DNA from: Thermoflexus sp042408815
Lineage (GTDB): Bacteria > Chloroflexota > Anaerolineae > Thermoflexales > Thermoflexaceae
DNA: 64,000 nt
Reading direction: 5' to 3'
NCBI RefSeq assembly: GCF_042408815.1
Contig: NZ_JBHOQR010000024.1
Coordinates: 1 to 64,000, forward strand
How positions within the stretch are numbered: the stretch's first letter is position 1; every line of letters begins with the position of its first letter. Below are positions 25,447 to 34,124 of this stretch, piece by piece. The position numbers and the translations under genes are program-made. The notes below the pieces were generated by a model. The model saw only the letters and a list, made by a program, of their open reading frames with translations, did not search any database and had not been told where the DNA came from.

Positions 25447-26466
25447 CTACGGATAAACGAGCACCTTTAATGCCTCATAGGCCCGCATCGCCTGATAGCC
25501 CTGGGGGGTTTCCTCCAGCGGCAGCCGGTGAGTGATCAGGCGCTCCACAGGAAGGCCTTCCGCAAGCAGGCGCAGTGCCTCCTGCATATCCGACGGACCG
25601 GCGGAGTAACTGGGGATCACCCGGATCTCCCGGAAATACAGCGTGTGGACATCCACCGGCCAACGGGCCTCGGGCGGCGTCGGCGTGAACAGCAACAGGG
25701 TTCCTCCAGAGGCCACAAGGGCCCACCCCAGCTCGATCGCCTCCACGGATCCAGGGCCCACCACGACCAGATCGGCCCCCAGCCCCTCGCTCTCCGCGCG
25801 GATCCGTTCGGCCGCTTCGGGAGCGGGGACCGGGACGATCCCGAGCTGCGCGCCGATCTCCAGGCGGGCGGGGATGCGATCGATCCCCCAGACCCACTCC
25901 GCCCCCCACCAGCGCGCAACCATCCCATGCAGCAACCCCATCACCCCCAGCCCGATCACCGCCACTCGATCCCCGGCGCGCAATCCGGCCCGCCGCAGGG
26001 CCTTCACCACCGTTGCCAGGGGCTCCGTGAACGCCGCGACCTCGTCGGAAACATGCGGCGGGATCGGGAGGAGATCCCGTTCCACGATCGGAGGGGGGAC
26101 GATGGCATACGTGCTCAGCCCGCCCGGGATCAGGCGGGTAGACCGCCAGGTTGGGCAGTGCACGTAATCGCCCCGCTGGCAGAACCGGCAGGCTCCACAT
26201 GGCGCATGGTGGTGCACCACCACCCGCTCCCCTCCCTGGAAGGAGGTCACCCCCGGCCCCACTTCCACCACCTCTCCAACCAGCTCGTGGCCGGGGGTGA
26301 GGGGCGCCTTCCGGGCCATATACCAGTCCATGATCTCCCCTGGGCACAGGCCGCAGACCCGGATCCGCACCAGCACTTCCCCTTCGGCGAGAGGCCGCAG
26401 AGGCACATCTGCAATGCGGAGATCCTCCCGGCCGTGATAGATCACCGCCCGGGTGTGAGCGATCAT
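25447..26466 (-). CDS. Zinc-dependent medium-chain dehydrogenase
   Basis: The 339-residue protein is an MDR-superfamily alcohol/polyol dehydrogenase. Catalytic zinc ligands are in CGLC (38-41) and GHE (59-61). Structural-zinc cysteines are C90, C93, C96 and C104. The Rossmann motif GLGVMG lies near 175. Threonine/sorbitol dehydrogenase-like enzymes are the closest in pattern; the substrate is unknown. The start ATG overlaps the stop of the upstream cupin gene by four bases (ATGA), so the pair is translationally coupled and may act on one small sugar-like compound. Confidence 0.93.
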   Translation of the reverse strand: MIAHTRAVIYHGREDLRIADVPLRPLAEGEVLVRIRVCGLCPGEIMDWYMARKAPLTPGHELVGEVVEVGPGVTSFQGGERVVVHHHAPCGACRFCQRGDYVHCPTWRSTRLIPGGLSTYAIVPPPIVERDLLPIPPHVSDEVAAFTEPLATVVKALRRAGLRAGDRVAVIGLGVMGLLHGMVARWWGAEWVWGIDRIPARLEIGAQLGIVPVPAPEAAERIRAESEGLGADLVVVGPGSVEAIELGWALVASGGTLLLFTPTPPEARWPVDVHTLYFREIRVIPSYSAGPSDMQEALRLLAEGLPVERLITHRLPLEETPQGYQAMRAYEALKVLVYP

Positions 26467-26861
26467 CCCGTCTCCTCCAGTTGCTTCCTCTGAAGCAGCG
26501 CCTTATTCGGGATCACACATAGGAACCCGAAAGGCTCCTCGCCGATGTTCTCAAACTGATGGAGCTCCATGGGCGGGATATAAAGCACATCGCCCGCCTG
26601 AACCTCCACGATCTCCGAACCCAGGCGGGCGCGGGCGCGCCCTTGCAGGACCACCACGCCGTGGTCATGGGGATGGAGGTCCAGGCTGGAACGGCATCCG
26701 GGAGGGAGCTCAAAATAGCGGAGGGCGAAATAGCGAGCGTGCTCCCGGGGGCCGATCAGCACCCGCCGGGATCCACACACTCCTCCCGGTCCGGTGTAAG
26801 GGACCACAGGCACGCCCTCCCAGTCCCATCCCTCTGGCTTCCGCCGATGTACGATTCCCAT
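26463..26861 (-). CDS. Cupin domain protein
   Basis: The 132-residue single-domain cupin has the two conserved motifs: DLHPHDHGVVVLQGRARARL with metal-binding histidines and a glutamate-like position, and PPMELHQFEN with the last histidine. Such proteins are small dioxygenases, isomerases or ligand-binding proteins. The ATG at 26861 follows AGGAGG. A GTG eight codons upstream precedes that ribosome site and is unlikely. It is coupled to the zinc dehydrogenase downstream. Confidence 0.88.
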   Translation of the reverse strand: MGIVHRRKPEGWDWEGVPVVPYTGPGGVCGSRRVLIGPREHARYFALRYFELPPGCRSSLDLHPHDHGVVVLQGRARARLGSEIVEVQAGDVLYIPPMELHQFENIGEEPFGFLCVIPNKALLQRKQLEETG

Positions 26862-26881
26862 GGGGAGGCTGCCTCCTGTCT

Positions 26882-27101
26882 TCACCTATCTTGCGGCGCC
26901 TTCAGAAAAGCTTGAGGCCGGCGCCAGACCAGCGCCCACAAACCGAAATAGAGAGCCAGATACGCCAGCGCCAGGATCAAGCGTGGAAGATCGGTGCGAT
27001 AGCCACTCAGGATTCACCATATTGCGGAAACTCACCGGCCGTGCCAGGGTCGCGATCGCCAGGGCCGGCGAGATCCCATGCTCAACATCTCGCATGATCA
27101 C
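26882..27101 (-). pseudogene. Remnant of a membrane protein C-terminus
   Basis: On the reverse strand the last 40 codons before a TGA at 26882-26884 encode a clear transmembrane ending: LILALAYLALYFGLWALVW followed by a basic tail. Upstream, sensible sequence (SPALAIATLARPVSFR) is in a different frame, and a TGA interrupts the first frame near 27010. There is no start or ribosome site. It looks like a truncated, frameshifted remnant of a membrane enzyme, perhaps a glycosyltransferase; the family is not certain. Confidence 0.5.
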
Positions 27102-27179
27102 CAGACGCTCAGATCACGTCACTTTCTGGGTCCCCACAGACGAGACGACCCAGCTGAAGATTCCGCCATCCAAGTCCTC

Positions 27180-28502
27180 CTATCCCAGCATGATCCCCGG
27201 GCGTTCCAGAACCATCCGCAGGTCGTCCAGGAAGCGGGCGGCCTGGGCGCCGTCTACGATCCGGTGATCCGCCGTTAGGGTCAGAGTGGCCATCAGGCGC
27301 ACCTCCACGCGATCCCCCTCGCCGACCGCCGGCCGCTTCGCCACCCGGCCCACAGCCAAGATGGCCGCCTGGGGCGGGTTCAGGATCGCCGTGAATCGAT
27401 CCACGCCATACATCCCCAGGTTCGACAGGGTGAAGGTCCCTCCCTGCACATCCTCCGGGCGCAGATGTCCCTCCCGCGCCCGCTTCACTTTCTCCTCCAG
27501 AGCCTGCGCGATCTCCATCACCCCTCGTCGATCGACATCGTGGATCACCGGGACCACCAGGCCCTCGGGCACAGCGACCGCCACGCCGATGTTCACGGCT
27601 TCCCATTCCAGGATTTCTTCCCCTTCCAGAGTCGCGTTGAGCGCCGCATGCCGCCGTAACGCCCAGGCACAGGCCTTCACCAGCAAGGCCGTCAGGGTCA
27701 CCCGGGGCCCGCCCTCCCGCTCTGCCCACGCCGCCAGATCCTCCACCAGGGCCAGCGCCCGGCTCATCTCCACGTCCACGCTGACCGTGAACTGGGGCGC
27801 TTCCCGCACGCTTCGGAGCATCCGCTCCGCGATGGCCCGCCGCATCCCGGTCAGCGGCACTCGCCGACGGATCGCCGGAGGGGCGGGGGCTTCCGGCGCT
27901 GCAACCCGGGACAAGGCCTCCGCCGCCCGCCGCACATCCTCCGACTGGATCCGGCCTCCAGGCCCGGTCCCCCGCACCGTGTGCAGATCCACTCCCAGCT
28001 CCCGGGCCAGTCGCCGCGCCGCAGGGACCGCGGGGATCTTTCCTTCCGCTTCCACCGGAGCACGCCGGGCTAAGGAAGCCTCCACATCCGCTTTGGTCAC
28101 CCGCCCACCTGGCCCGGTGCCGGCGATCGTATGCAGATCCAGGCCATGGGCCCGGGCAATGCGCTCGGCCACCGGGGTCGCCCGGGGGCCCTGGGGAGCC
28201 GCCGGCATGGAGGGCGTGGAGGGAGAGGCTTCCTCGACTTCGCCGGGCTGCAGAATGTAGGCGATGGGCTGGCCAATGGGCACCACCTCGCCAGGCCCCG
28301 CCCGAATCCCCACCAGGGTCCCGCTGGCCGGCGCCTCCACCTCCATGGCGACCTTATCGGTCTCCACCTCCAGGATGGGCTCGCCCTTCGCCACCGACTC
28401 TCCCTCCCGCTTGAGCCAGCGGAGAATCTTCCCGCTCTCCTGGGCCATCTCGAACTTGGGCATAATCACCGGGACCGGCATGCGTTCCTGAGCCTCCTCC
28501 AT
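27180..28502 (-). CDS. 2-oxoacid dehydrogenase E2 (dihydrolipoamide acyltransferase) with two E3-binding domains
   Basis: The 440-residue protein has an N-terminal lipoyl domain (about 9-86; lipoyl lysine K50 in ETDKVAME). Two peripheral-subunit-binding domains follow, at about 108-142 and 158-192, each with the LDLHT..GTGPGGR motif. The C-terminal catalytic domain has the active-site HRIVDGAQ near 413. One binding domain is usual, so the duplication stands out. It transfers acyl groups from E1 to CoA. The start ATG overlaps the E1 stop by one base (TGATG). No E3 gene follows. Confidence 0.95.
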   Translation of the reverse strand: MEEAQERMPVPVIMPKFEMAQESGKILRWLKREGESVAKGEPILEVETDKVAMEVEAPASGTLVGIRAGPGEVVPIGQPIAYILQPGEVEEASPSTPSMPAAPQGPRATPVAERIARAHGLDLHTIAGTGPGGRVTKADVEASLARRAPVEAEGKIPAVPAARRLARELGVDLHTVRGTGPGGRIQSEDVRRAAEALSRVAAPEAPAPPAIRRRVPLTGMRRAIAERMLRSVREAPQFTVSVDVEMSRALALVEDLAAWAEREGGPRVTLTALLVKACAWALRRHAALNATLEGEEILEWEAVNIGVAVAVPEGLVVPVIHDVDRRGVMEIAQALEEKVKRAREGHLRPEDVQGGTFTLSNLGMYGVDRFTAILNPPQAAILAVGRVAKRPAVGEGDRVEVRLMATLTLTADHRIVDGAQAARFLDDLRMVLERPGIMLG

Positions 28503-30559
28503 CAGATCTCCAGGCGCGCCAGCCGCCGGGCCGCCTCGACGATATCTTCCACCTGGGGAACCGCCGCCCGCTCCAGACGCGGATGATAGGGAATCGGGAC
28601 GTCCGCACCGCCCAGCCGCACGATGGGCGCCTCCAGATACGCGAAGGCTTCGCTCTGGGCGATGGCAGCGGCCAGCTCCCCCCCGAAGCCCCCCAGCCGC
28701 GGCGCCTCGTGCACGATCAGCAGCCGGCCTGTCTTCCTCACGGAGGCGATCACCGTCTCCGCATCGTAGGGTTTCAGGGTGCGCAGATCGATCACCTCTG
28801 CCTCGATCCCTTCCGCCGCCAGCCGCTCCGCCGCCTCCAGGGCACGCAGCACCATCACGGAATAGGCCACAAGGGTCACATGGCGCCCGGGCCGCCGCAC
28901 CGCTGCCCGTCCCAGGGGGACCACATACGGCTCCTCTGGAACCGGCCCACGGGTTCGATAGAGCAGCTTGTGCTCCACGAAGATCACGGGGTTCTCCTCG
29001 GCCAGGGCCGCTAGCAGCAATCCTTTCGCATCGTAAGGCGTGGCGGGCGCCACCACTTTCAATCCGGGCACGTGCACAAACCACGCTTCCAGGCTCTCGG
29101 AGTGCTGGGCCGCCGCCCCCGTACCCGATCCGCCAGGAAGGCGCAGCACCAGGGGAACCCGGGCCTTCCCGCCGAACATATAGCGGACCTTGGCCGCCTG
29201 GAGGACCGTTTGCTCCATGGCCAGGGTGACGAAATCCATGAACTGCATCTCCACGATCGGGCGCATGCCGGTGAGAGCAGCCCCCACCCCGGCTCCTACA
29301 ATGGTGTTCTCGGAGATCGGCGTATCCCGCACCCGATCCGGCCCAAACCGCTCGATCAGCCCCTGGGTCACCCCGAAGGCCCCACCATAGACCCCGATGT
29401 CCTCCCCCATCAGAAAGACCCGCTCGTCGGCGGCCATGGCCTGGGCCATCGCCTCCCGCAGAGCCTCCATGTAAGAGAGCTCCCGCGTCCCCGGAGGGGG
29501 CTCCACAGCCGTTCCCGACCCAAACGCCTGGCGGATCCAGAGGGGCGGCATAGAGGGATCCTCTGCATAGACCCCTTCGGTCAACTGGTCTACCCGAGGC
29601 TCGGGGTCCCCTTCGGCGATCTGCAGGGCCTCTTCAACGGCCTGTCGGGCCCGCGCCTCGATCTCCGCCGCTTCAGCCTCCGAGAGCCATCCTTGGGCGA
29701 TCAGCCAGGCGCGGAAACGAGCGATTGGATCCCGGGCCATCCAGGCCTGCACCTCCTCTTTCGTGCGATAGACCTGGCGGTCGCTCTTCGAATGTCCCTT
29801 GTAACGATAGGTGATCGCTTCGATGAGGGTGGGGCCTTCCCCACGCCGGGCCCGCTCCACCGCCGCGCGCACCGCCCGGTAGACCGCCAGGACGTCCATG
29901 CCATCCACCGTCTCGCCGGGGATGCCGTAGGCGGCCGCGCGGTCCGCCACCCGGGGCACTGCCATCGCCTTCCGGATCGGCATGGACATCGCGTACTGAT
30001 TGTTCTCGCAAAGGAAGACCACGGGGAGTCGCCAGATGGCGGCCATGTTCAGGCCCTCATGGAAGTTGCCGTGGTTGGCCGCCCCGTCGCCGAAGAGGCA
30101 TAGCACCACCCGGTCCTGCCCCTGCATGCGGATGCTGAGCCCCGCGCCGACAGCGATGGGGATCCCGCCGGCGACAATACCGTTGGCGCCCAGATTCCCC
30201 CGCTCCAGATCAGCCAGGTGCATCGACCCACCCCGTCCCCGGCAGACGCCCGTCTCCTTCCCCAGCAGCTCCGCCAGCATCGCTCGGATATCCTGCCCCT
30301 TCGCGATGGCATGGCCATGGCCGCGATGAGTGGAGGTGATATAGTCATCCGGACGGAGAGCGGCGATCGCTCCCACGGCCACCGCCTCCTGGCCGATGGA
30401 AAGATGCATGGTGCCGTGCATCTTCCCCGCCGCGTAGAGCTGCTCGACCGTCTCCTCAAAGGCCCGGATCAGATGCATCTGATAGAGCCATTCGATCAGG
30501 CGCTCCCGGGGGAGATCGAGGGCGACCTCCAGAGTGGAAACCATCGATATGTCATGCAT
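28502..30559 (-). CDS. Fused 2-oxoacid (pyruvate-type) dehydrogenase E1 alpha-beta
   Basis: The 685-residue protein joins the E1 alpha and beta subunits. The first 330 residues are alpha, with the thiamine diphosphate motif GDGAANHGNFHEGLN (157-171) ending near ENN at 185-187. A linker leads to the beta subunit from about 360 (YMEALREAMAQAM), with GEDIGVYGGAFGVT and later RLGGADVPIP. It decarboxylates a 2-oxoacid, probably pyruvate or acetoin-derived. GGAGGGAG lies upstream of ATG 30559. It overlaps the regulator gene by eight bases and the E2 gene by one, forming an operon. Confidence 0.95.
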   Translation of the reverse strand: MHDISMVSTLEVALDLPRERLIEWLYQMHLIRAFEETVEQLYAAGKMHGTMHLSIGQEAVAVGAIAALRPDDYITSTHRGHGHAIAKGQDIRAMLAELLGKETGVCRGRGGSMHLADLERGNLGANGIVAGGIPIAVGAGLSIRMQGQDRVVLCLFGDGAANHGNFHEGLNMAAIWRLPVVFLCENNQYAMSMPIRKAMAVPRVADRAAAYGIPGETVDGMDVLAVYRAVRAAVERARRGEGPTLIEAITYRYKGHSKSDRQVYRTKEEVQAWMARDPIARFRAWLIAQGWLSEAEAAEIEARARQAVEEALQIAEGDPEPRVDQLTEGVYAEDPSMPPLWIRQAFGSGTAVEPPPGTRELSYMEALREAMAQAMAADERVFLMGEDIGVYGGAFGVTQGLIERFGPDRVRDTPISENTIVGAGVGAALTGMRPIVEMQFMDFVTLAMEQTVLQAAKVRYMFGGKARVPLVLRLPGGSGTGAAAQHSESLEAWFVHVPGLKVVAPATPYDAKGLLLAALAEENPVIFVEHKLLYRTRGPVPEEPYVVPLGRAAVRRPGRHVTLVAYSVMVLRALEAAERLAAEGIEAEVIDLRTLKPYDAETVIASVRKTGRLLIVHEAPRLGGFGGELAAAIAQSEAFAYLEAPIVRLGGADVPIPYHPRLERAAVPQVEDIVEAARRLARLEI

Positions 30560-31508
30560 AGACCATCGCTCCCTCCAGAGTTAAGACAGCGACAGCAGCT
30601 TCCGCATCGGTGACCAGCACATCGACATAGCCGCCGCGCAACGCGGCCCGGATCGCGGGAGCCTTCGCAACGCCCCCGGCCACAGCGATCACCGTGGGGA
30701 TCCGACGCAGCGCCTCAAGCTCCAGGCCGATCACCCGACGGTTCAGGGGGTGATCCAGAGGGTTCCCCTCCGCATCCAGCGCCCGGGCCAGCACATCCCC
30801 TACGGCCCCGGCGGCCCGAAGCGCTTCCAGATCGGATTCCGTCAAATAGCCGGCCCGTCGCAGGCTGGAGAGCCGGGGATCCACCGAGCCGATCCCGATC
30901 AGGGCCACATGGACCCCGCGGGCCAGATTCAGGGTCTCAGCGATCGCCCGCTCGCCCCGTAGGGCCCGGGCCACCGCCTCGCCCTCCACCAGCAGCGGCG
31001 CGTGGAGATGGCGGACCGGAGCATTCAGCTTCTCCGCCAGCCAGCGGGCGAGCTCCGGACCATCGATCATGGGATCGCCGGTGCCCAGCGCGCCGATGAT
31101 CTGAACCACCTGGGCCCTGCTCACGGGAAGCTCCGGCATCGCTCGCACGACTTCGTATACAGCCGTTCCCCAGCTCACCCCGATGCGGATCCCCGGACGC
31201 AGCCGTTGTTGCAACGCCCGGGCCCCCAGCTCTCCCAGGCGGCGCAGGAGCGAACGGGGATCGGAAGGAGGATCCGCCAGAACCAGGGCCTCGCGAAGCG
31301 GGAAAGCATCCTGGAGGGCTTTCGCGAGAAGGGAATCGGTCTTGAGGGGATGTCGAACCCGGATCTCCACCAAGCCCCGGGCCCGAGCTTCCTTGAGGTA
31401 ACGCGAAACCATCGAACGCGAGCAGCCCAGCCGCCGGGCGATCGCCGCCTGATCCAGCCCCTCCTCGTAATACCAGGACGCAATCTCCGCCAGCCGCTCG
31501 TCGTCCAT
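30552..31508 (-). CDS. SorC/DeoR-type sugar-binding transcriptional regulator
   Basis: The 318-residue protein has an N-terminal helix-turn-helix (LDQAAIARRLGCSRSMVSRY) and a C-terminal SorC sugar-binding domain with GIRIGVSWGTAVYEV, GIGSVDPRLS and IPTVIAVAGGVAKAPAI. It senses a phosphorylated metabolite and controls nearby genes. I chose ATG 31508; a longer in-frame GTG at 31553 overlaps the -10 box and would start upstream of the transcription start. The gene is the first of the E1-E2 operon. An inverted repeat in its leader suggests autoregulation. Confidence 0.9.
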   Translation of the reverse strand: MDDERLAEIASWYYEEGLDQAAIARRLGCSRSMVSRYLKEARARGLVEIRVRHPLKTDSLLAKALQDAFPLREALVLADPPSDPRSLLRRLGELGARALQQRLRPGIRIGVSWGTAVYEVVRAMPELPVSRAQVVQIIGALGTGDPMIDGPELARWLAEKLNAPVRHLHAPLLVEGEAVARALRGERAIAETLNLARGVHVALIGIGSVDPRLSSLRRAGYLTESDLEALRAAGAVGDVLARALDAEGNPLDHPLNRRVIGLELEALRRIPTVIAVAGGVAKAPAIRAALRGGYVDVLVTDAEAAVAVLTLEGAMVYA

Positions 31509-31525
31509 GGGAGGGCTCACAAATG

Positions 31526-31548
31526 TGAAAACAAGATCAACTTTTTCA
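31526..31548 (-). promoter_or_regulatory. Candidate operator of the SorC-type regulator
   Basis: TGAAAA and TTTTCA form a perfect six-base inverted repeat separated by 11 bases. The repeat lies between the -10 box and the start codon, where a bound repressor would block transcription of the regulator-E1-E2 operon. Confidence 0.55.
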
Positions 31549-31553
31549 GACAC

Positions 31554-31582
31554 ATTGTATGCCTAAGAAAGCCTGCTGTCAA
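31554..31582 (-). promoter_or_regulatory. Promoter of the regulator-E1-E2 operon
   Basis: On the reverse strand TTGACA (31577-31582) and TACAAT (31554-31559) are exactly 17 bases apart, nearly perfect for sigma70. The transcription start would lie around 31548, at the operator edge. Confidence 0.85.
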
Positions 31583-31670
31583 GGCACGAACACGCCGTGC
31601 CGCATGGCAACAACCAGGGTGCGGGCCCCTTCGCTGCCTGCACCCCGGTCCTGCCTGGAGCGCCCGCTCT

Positions 31671-32315
31671 CTATTCCCTCCCCCGTGTTTCCCCGGCGTG
31701 AGGGGCTACGGGGAGCCAGATATAAAATGTGCTCCCCGGGCATCGGGTTTCATCGTAACCCGGGCTTTCCACCCAAATCCGCCCGCCGTGGGCCTCGATG
31801 ATCCCTCGGGCGATGGGCAACCCCAGACCTGGTCCCGCGCCCTTAAACTTCACCGATCCGGTGGAGTGAAGCTCGATCGGCCCCACCCGATAGAACTTCT
31901 CAAAGATCAGCGCCTGATCCTCTGGATCGATCCCGATCCCTGTGTCCCGCACGGCGATCTCCACATATGCCGACGATCCCTCCCCCTCTTCCGGGGAAAC
32001 CGATCGAGCGCGGATGGTGATCGTCCCCCCATCGGGCGTGAACTGGATGGCGTTCTGCACGATGTGACGCAGAGCCTGCACCAGACAGGTCAAATCCCCA
32101 TAGATTACGGGGAGATCCCCCATGGGCTCGAGGATCAGCTGCTGGCGGCGTTCGGCGATCGCCCTTTCCAGAGGCTCCACCGCCATGCGGATCAGGGTGG
32201 GGATCTGGATGGAGATCGGATAGATCGAGAGGGTCTTCGTGTTGATCTGGGAGATATCCAGCATGGCGTTGACGATCTCCTCCAGACGGAGGGCTGAGCG
32301 GCGAAGCCGTTCCAT
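31671..32315 (-). pseudogene. Truncated sensor histidine kinase (ATPase part)
   Basis: The open frame of 214 codons encodes a complete HATPase_c domain: N box LVQALRHIVQNAIQFTP, G1 RDTGIGIDPED and G2 GAGPGLGLPIARGII. It begins only with the last helix of the dimerisation domain (LRLEEIVNAMLDISQI) and has no phospho-accepting histidine. The ATG at 32315 has no good ribosome site. Just upstream, in another frame, lies a GAF-like remnant. It is most simply the 3' half of a deleted GAF-kinase gene. Confidence 0.75.
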
Positions 32316-32328
32316 GGCTCATCGTCAT

Positions 32329-32538
32329 TTATTTCCCCCAACAGGGGGAACCGAATGACCGGCCCCTTCCGGCTTCCTCGACCCGTGGCTCGTAGACCGG
32401 CTCTCCGCCGTTCCGCCGCCAGAGGGATCTCCACAGGCATCCCTTCCCGGGGAACTCCCGGTAGGGCCCGTCAGGTGGGCCCGGCCTGTAAATCGCTAAC
32501 GCTGTCACCCCCCAGCAGCCCCAGGGCCAGGATCCCAC
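32329..32538 (-). pseudogene. GAF-domain remnant of the sensor kinase
   Basis: This 69-codon reverse frame contains a stretch reading RRNGGEPVYEPRVEEAGRG, the pattern of the variable central part of a GAF domain. It ends in a stop just before the kinase fragment, and the expected second half of the GAF domain and the phospho-acceptor helix are missing. A small TTCCCCC/GGGGGAA inverted repeat (32333-32349) marks the join. Confidence 0.45.
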
Positions 32539-32586
32539 CCAGCGGAATCCCGAATCGGAAACGGCGGCGACCAGTTAACCATGTTG

Positions 32587-32622
32587 TTATCCCCAATCCG
32601 ATTGGGGAAATCCTTGGGATAA
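32587..32622. repeat. Two overlapping inverted repeats
   Basis: CCCCAAT/ATTGGGG (32591-32607) and TTATCCC/GGGATAA (32587-32622) share bases, so only one could form at a time. It lies just after the AlbA_2 gene on the reverse strand. It may terminate that gene, but there is no T-run. Confidence 0.35.
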
Positions 32623-32668
32623 AGCGGCGGGGAAGGCGGTGTGTTCTGCTGCTTCGCAAAGGTCCCTT

Positions 32669-34024
32669 CTACTTGAGGATATAGTAGGTCCCGCGCTTCT
32701 CCCCGATCTTCAGGAGGATCCCGCGCCGGACCAGATCCGCCAGATCCAGCCGGAGCGTCTCGGGGGAGACCCCGGGGCACAGCTGCTGGTATTCCCGGTT
32801 GGTGATGCGCCCATGCTCCCGGACGTATTGCAGCGCCTTCAGCTGGCGCTCGTTCATAGGGGGTTCCCCCACGGGAACCGGCGGGCGCTCCTGTCGATTA
32901 TAGAGAATCACCGTGAAGGAATAAGGTTGGGCGATGAACTTCGGCTGGGGATGGCCGGCCCGCACCATCTCCTCGATCATCCGATCGATCCCGAGACCTA
33001 GCTCCTCGATATATCCCCAATAGAACAACCCCGAGACGATCCGCGGGTTCCGGGAATAATGCTCGTCCACAATGTTATCCAGCGTGATATGCCCGGGTAA
33101 CCCTCCCGGGCTGCTGACCTCCAGTCGATCGGCGAACTTTCGGATCTCAATCCGACGGCCCCGCAGCCGATAATCCCGATGGCACACCGCGTTGACGATC
33201 GCCTCTCGCACCGCAAAAGGGGGATACTCCGGCCGCTCCTCGCGCTCCAGGCCTCGCACCACAGCCCCCACCTGCATCTCATCCCACACGATCTTCCACG
33301 CCTGCTCGACGATCCGTGCCAGCGGCCCCCCGATCTCCTCTCGACGCGCATATCCCGGCAACCCCCCCTCGCCATGCGGGGTCGTCCCCGGATATTTGAC
33401 GAACACGACGCCGCTCTGGGGGAGGAACCGCTGCGGCTGCTTGCCGAACAACAGGATCCCCGCCACCGTGGGCTGCCCTGAGGGGGTCAGGGCCCCGATC
33501 TCCACCAGCAGCTCCTCCACGCCCCCGGCAATGGGCCGGCGCTGACGGGCTGCCCGTTTGGTGAGGTATTCCGCGATCATCGCCTCATCCAAATCCTCCC
33601 GGGTGGCGCCCGAGACCACCTCCGCTTCATAGTCGCCGACGGATTTCATCGCCGCCAGCTGCTGGATCTCCCGCCCTTCCAGGGGTCGATTCTCCGCTCC
33701 CCGTCGGATCAGGACCCGACCGTCGTCCAGGCTGTGGAGCTCCGGGCTGCGGGGAATGTGAAGGAGGATAATGGTTCTTCCATCCGCCTCGTTCAGCTCC
33801 CATCGGATCTGGATGGGGGGGCGACAGCGGAGCATAGCCTGCCGGAGGGCATCCTCCACTTCCTCGGGATCCGCTCCGATCGCTTTGCCCTCCGCATCCA
33901 CCCCGATCACCAGGACACCGCCGTCCGTGTTGGCGAAGGCCACGAGCGTTTCGGCGATCTCCTGAGGATCCGGATCGCTTAAAAACGCCTGCAACACCCC
34001 GGGCTTGCGGAAACCGTCCCGCAT
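32669..34024 (-). CDS. AlbA_2/HATPase_c_4 transcriptional regulator-like protein
   Basis: The 451-residue protein starts with a Schlafen AlbA_2 domain (IAETLVAFANTDGGVLVIGV, 25-45 region). It continues with an ATPase-like HATPase_c_4 domain seen in EAIVNAVCHRDYRLRG and ends with a winged helix (about 375-450, HGRITNREYQQLCPGVSPET). This is often annotated as RecG-like or as an ATP-binding regulator; true RecG helicase motifs are absent. The ATG at 34024 follows GGGAG at good spacing. The ATG at 34039 lacks such a site. Possible roles are transcription or phage defence; neither is shown. Confidence 0.88.
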   Translation of the reverse strand: MRDGFRKPGVLQAFLSDPDPQEIAETLVAFANTDGGVLVIGVDAEGKAIGADPEEVEDALRQAMLRCRPPIQIRWELNEADGRTIILLHIPRSPELHSLDDGRVLIRRGAENRPLEGREIQQLAAMKSVGDYEAEVVSGATREDLDEAMIAEYLTKRAARQRRPIAGGVEELLVEIGALTPSGQPTVAGILLFGKQPQRFLPQSGVVFVKYPGTTPHGEGGLPGYARREEIGGPLARIVEQAWKIVWDEMQVGAVVRGLEREERPEYPPFAVREAIVNAVCHRDYRLRGRRIEIRKFADRLEVSSPGGLPGHITLDNIVDEHYSRNPRIVSGLFYWGYIEELGLGIDRMIEEMVRAGHPQPKFIAQPYSFTVILYNRQERPPVPVGEPPMNERQLKALQYVREHGRITNREYQQLCPGVSPETLRLDLADLVRRGILLKIGEKRGTYYILK

Positions 34025-34124
34025 GGAGGGCACTCCCATGGCCTGGACGAGCGTCTATGATTATATTACGGGTTGCAGACAGACGGACGCGGTCAGACTG
34101 AGATCCGGAAGGGAAGCAGAGGGA

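Noticed and set aside
26860..27267. Forward frame of 135 codons between the cupin and E2 genes
   Set aside because: It overlaps the end of the E2 gene antisense and has no ribosome site. The real signal there is a reverse-strand remnant.
32669..34024. RecG helicase
   Set aside because: Helicase motifs such as a P-loop and a DExx box are absent; only the AlbA_2 and HATPase_c_4 type domains are seen.
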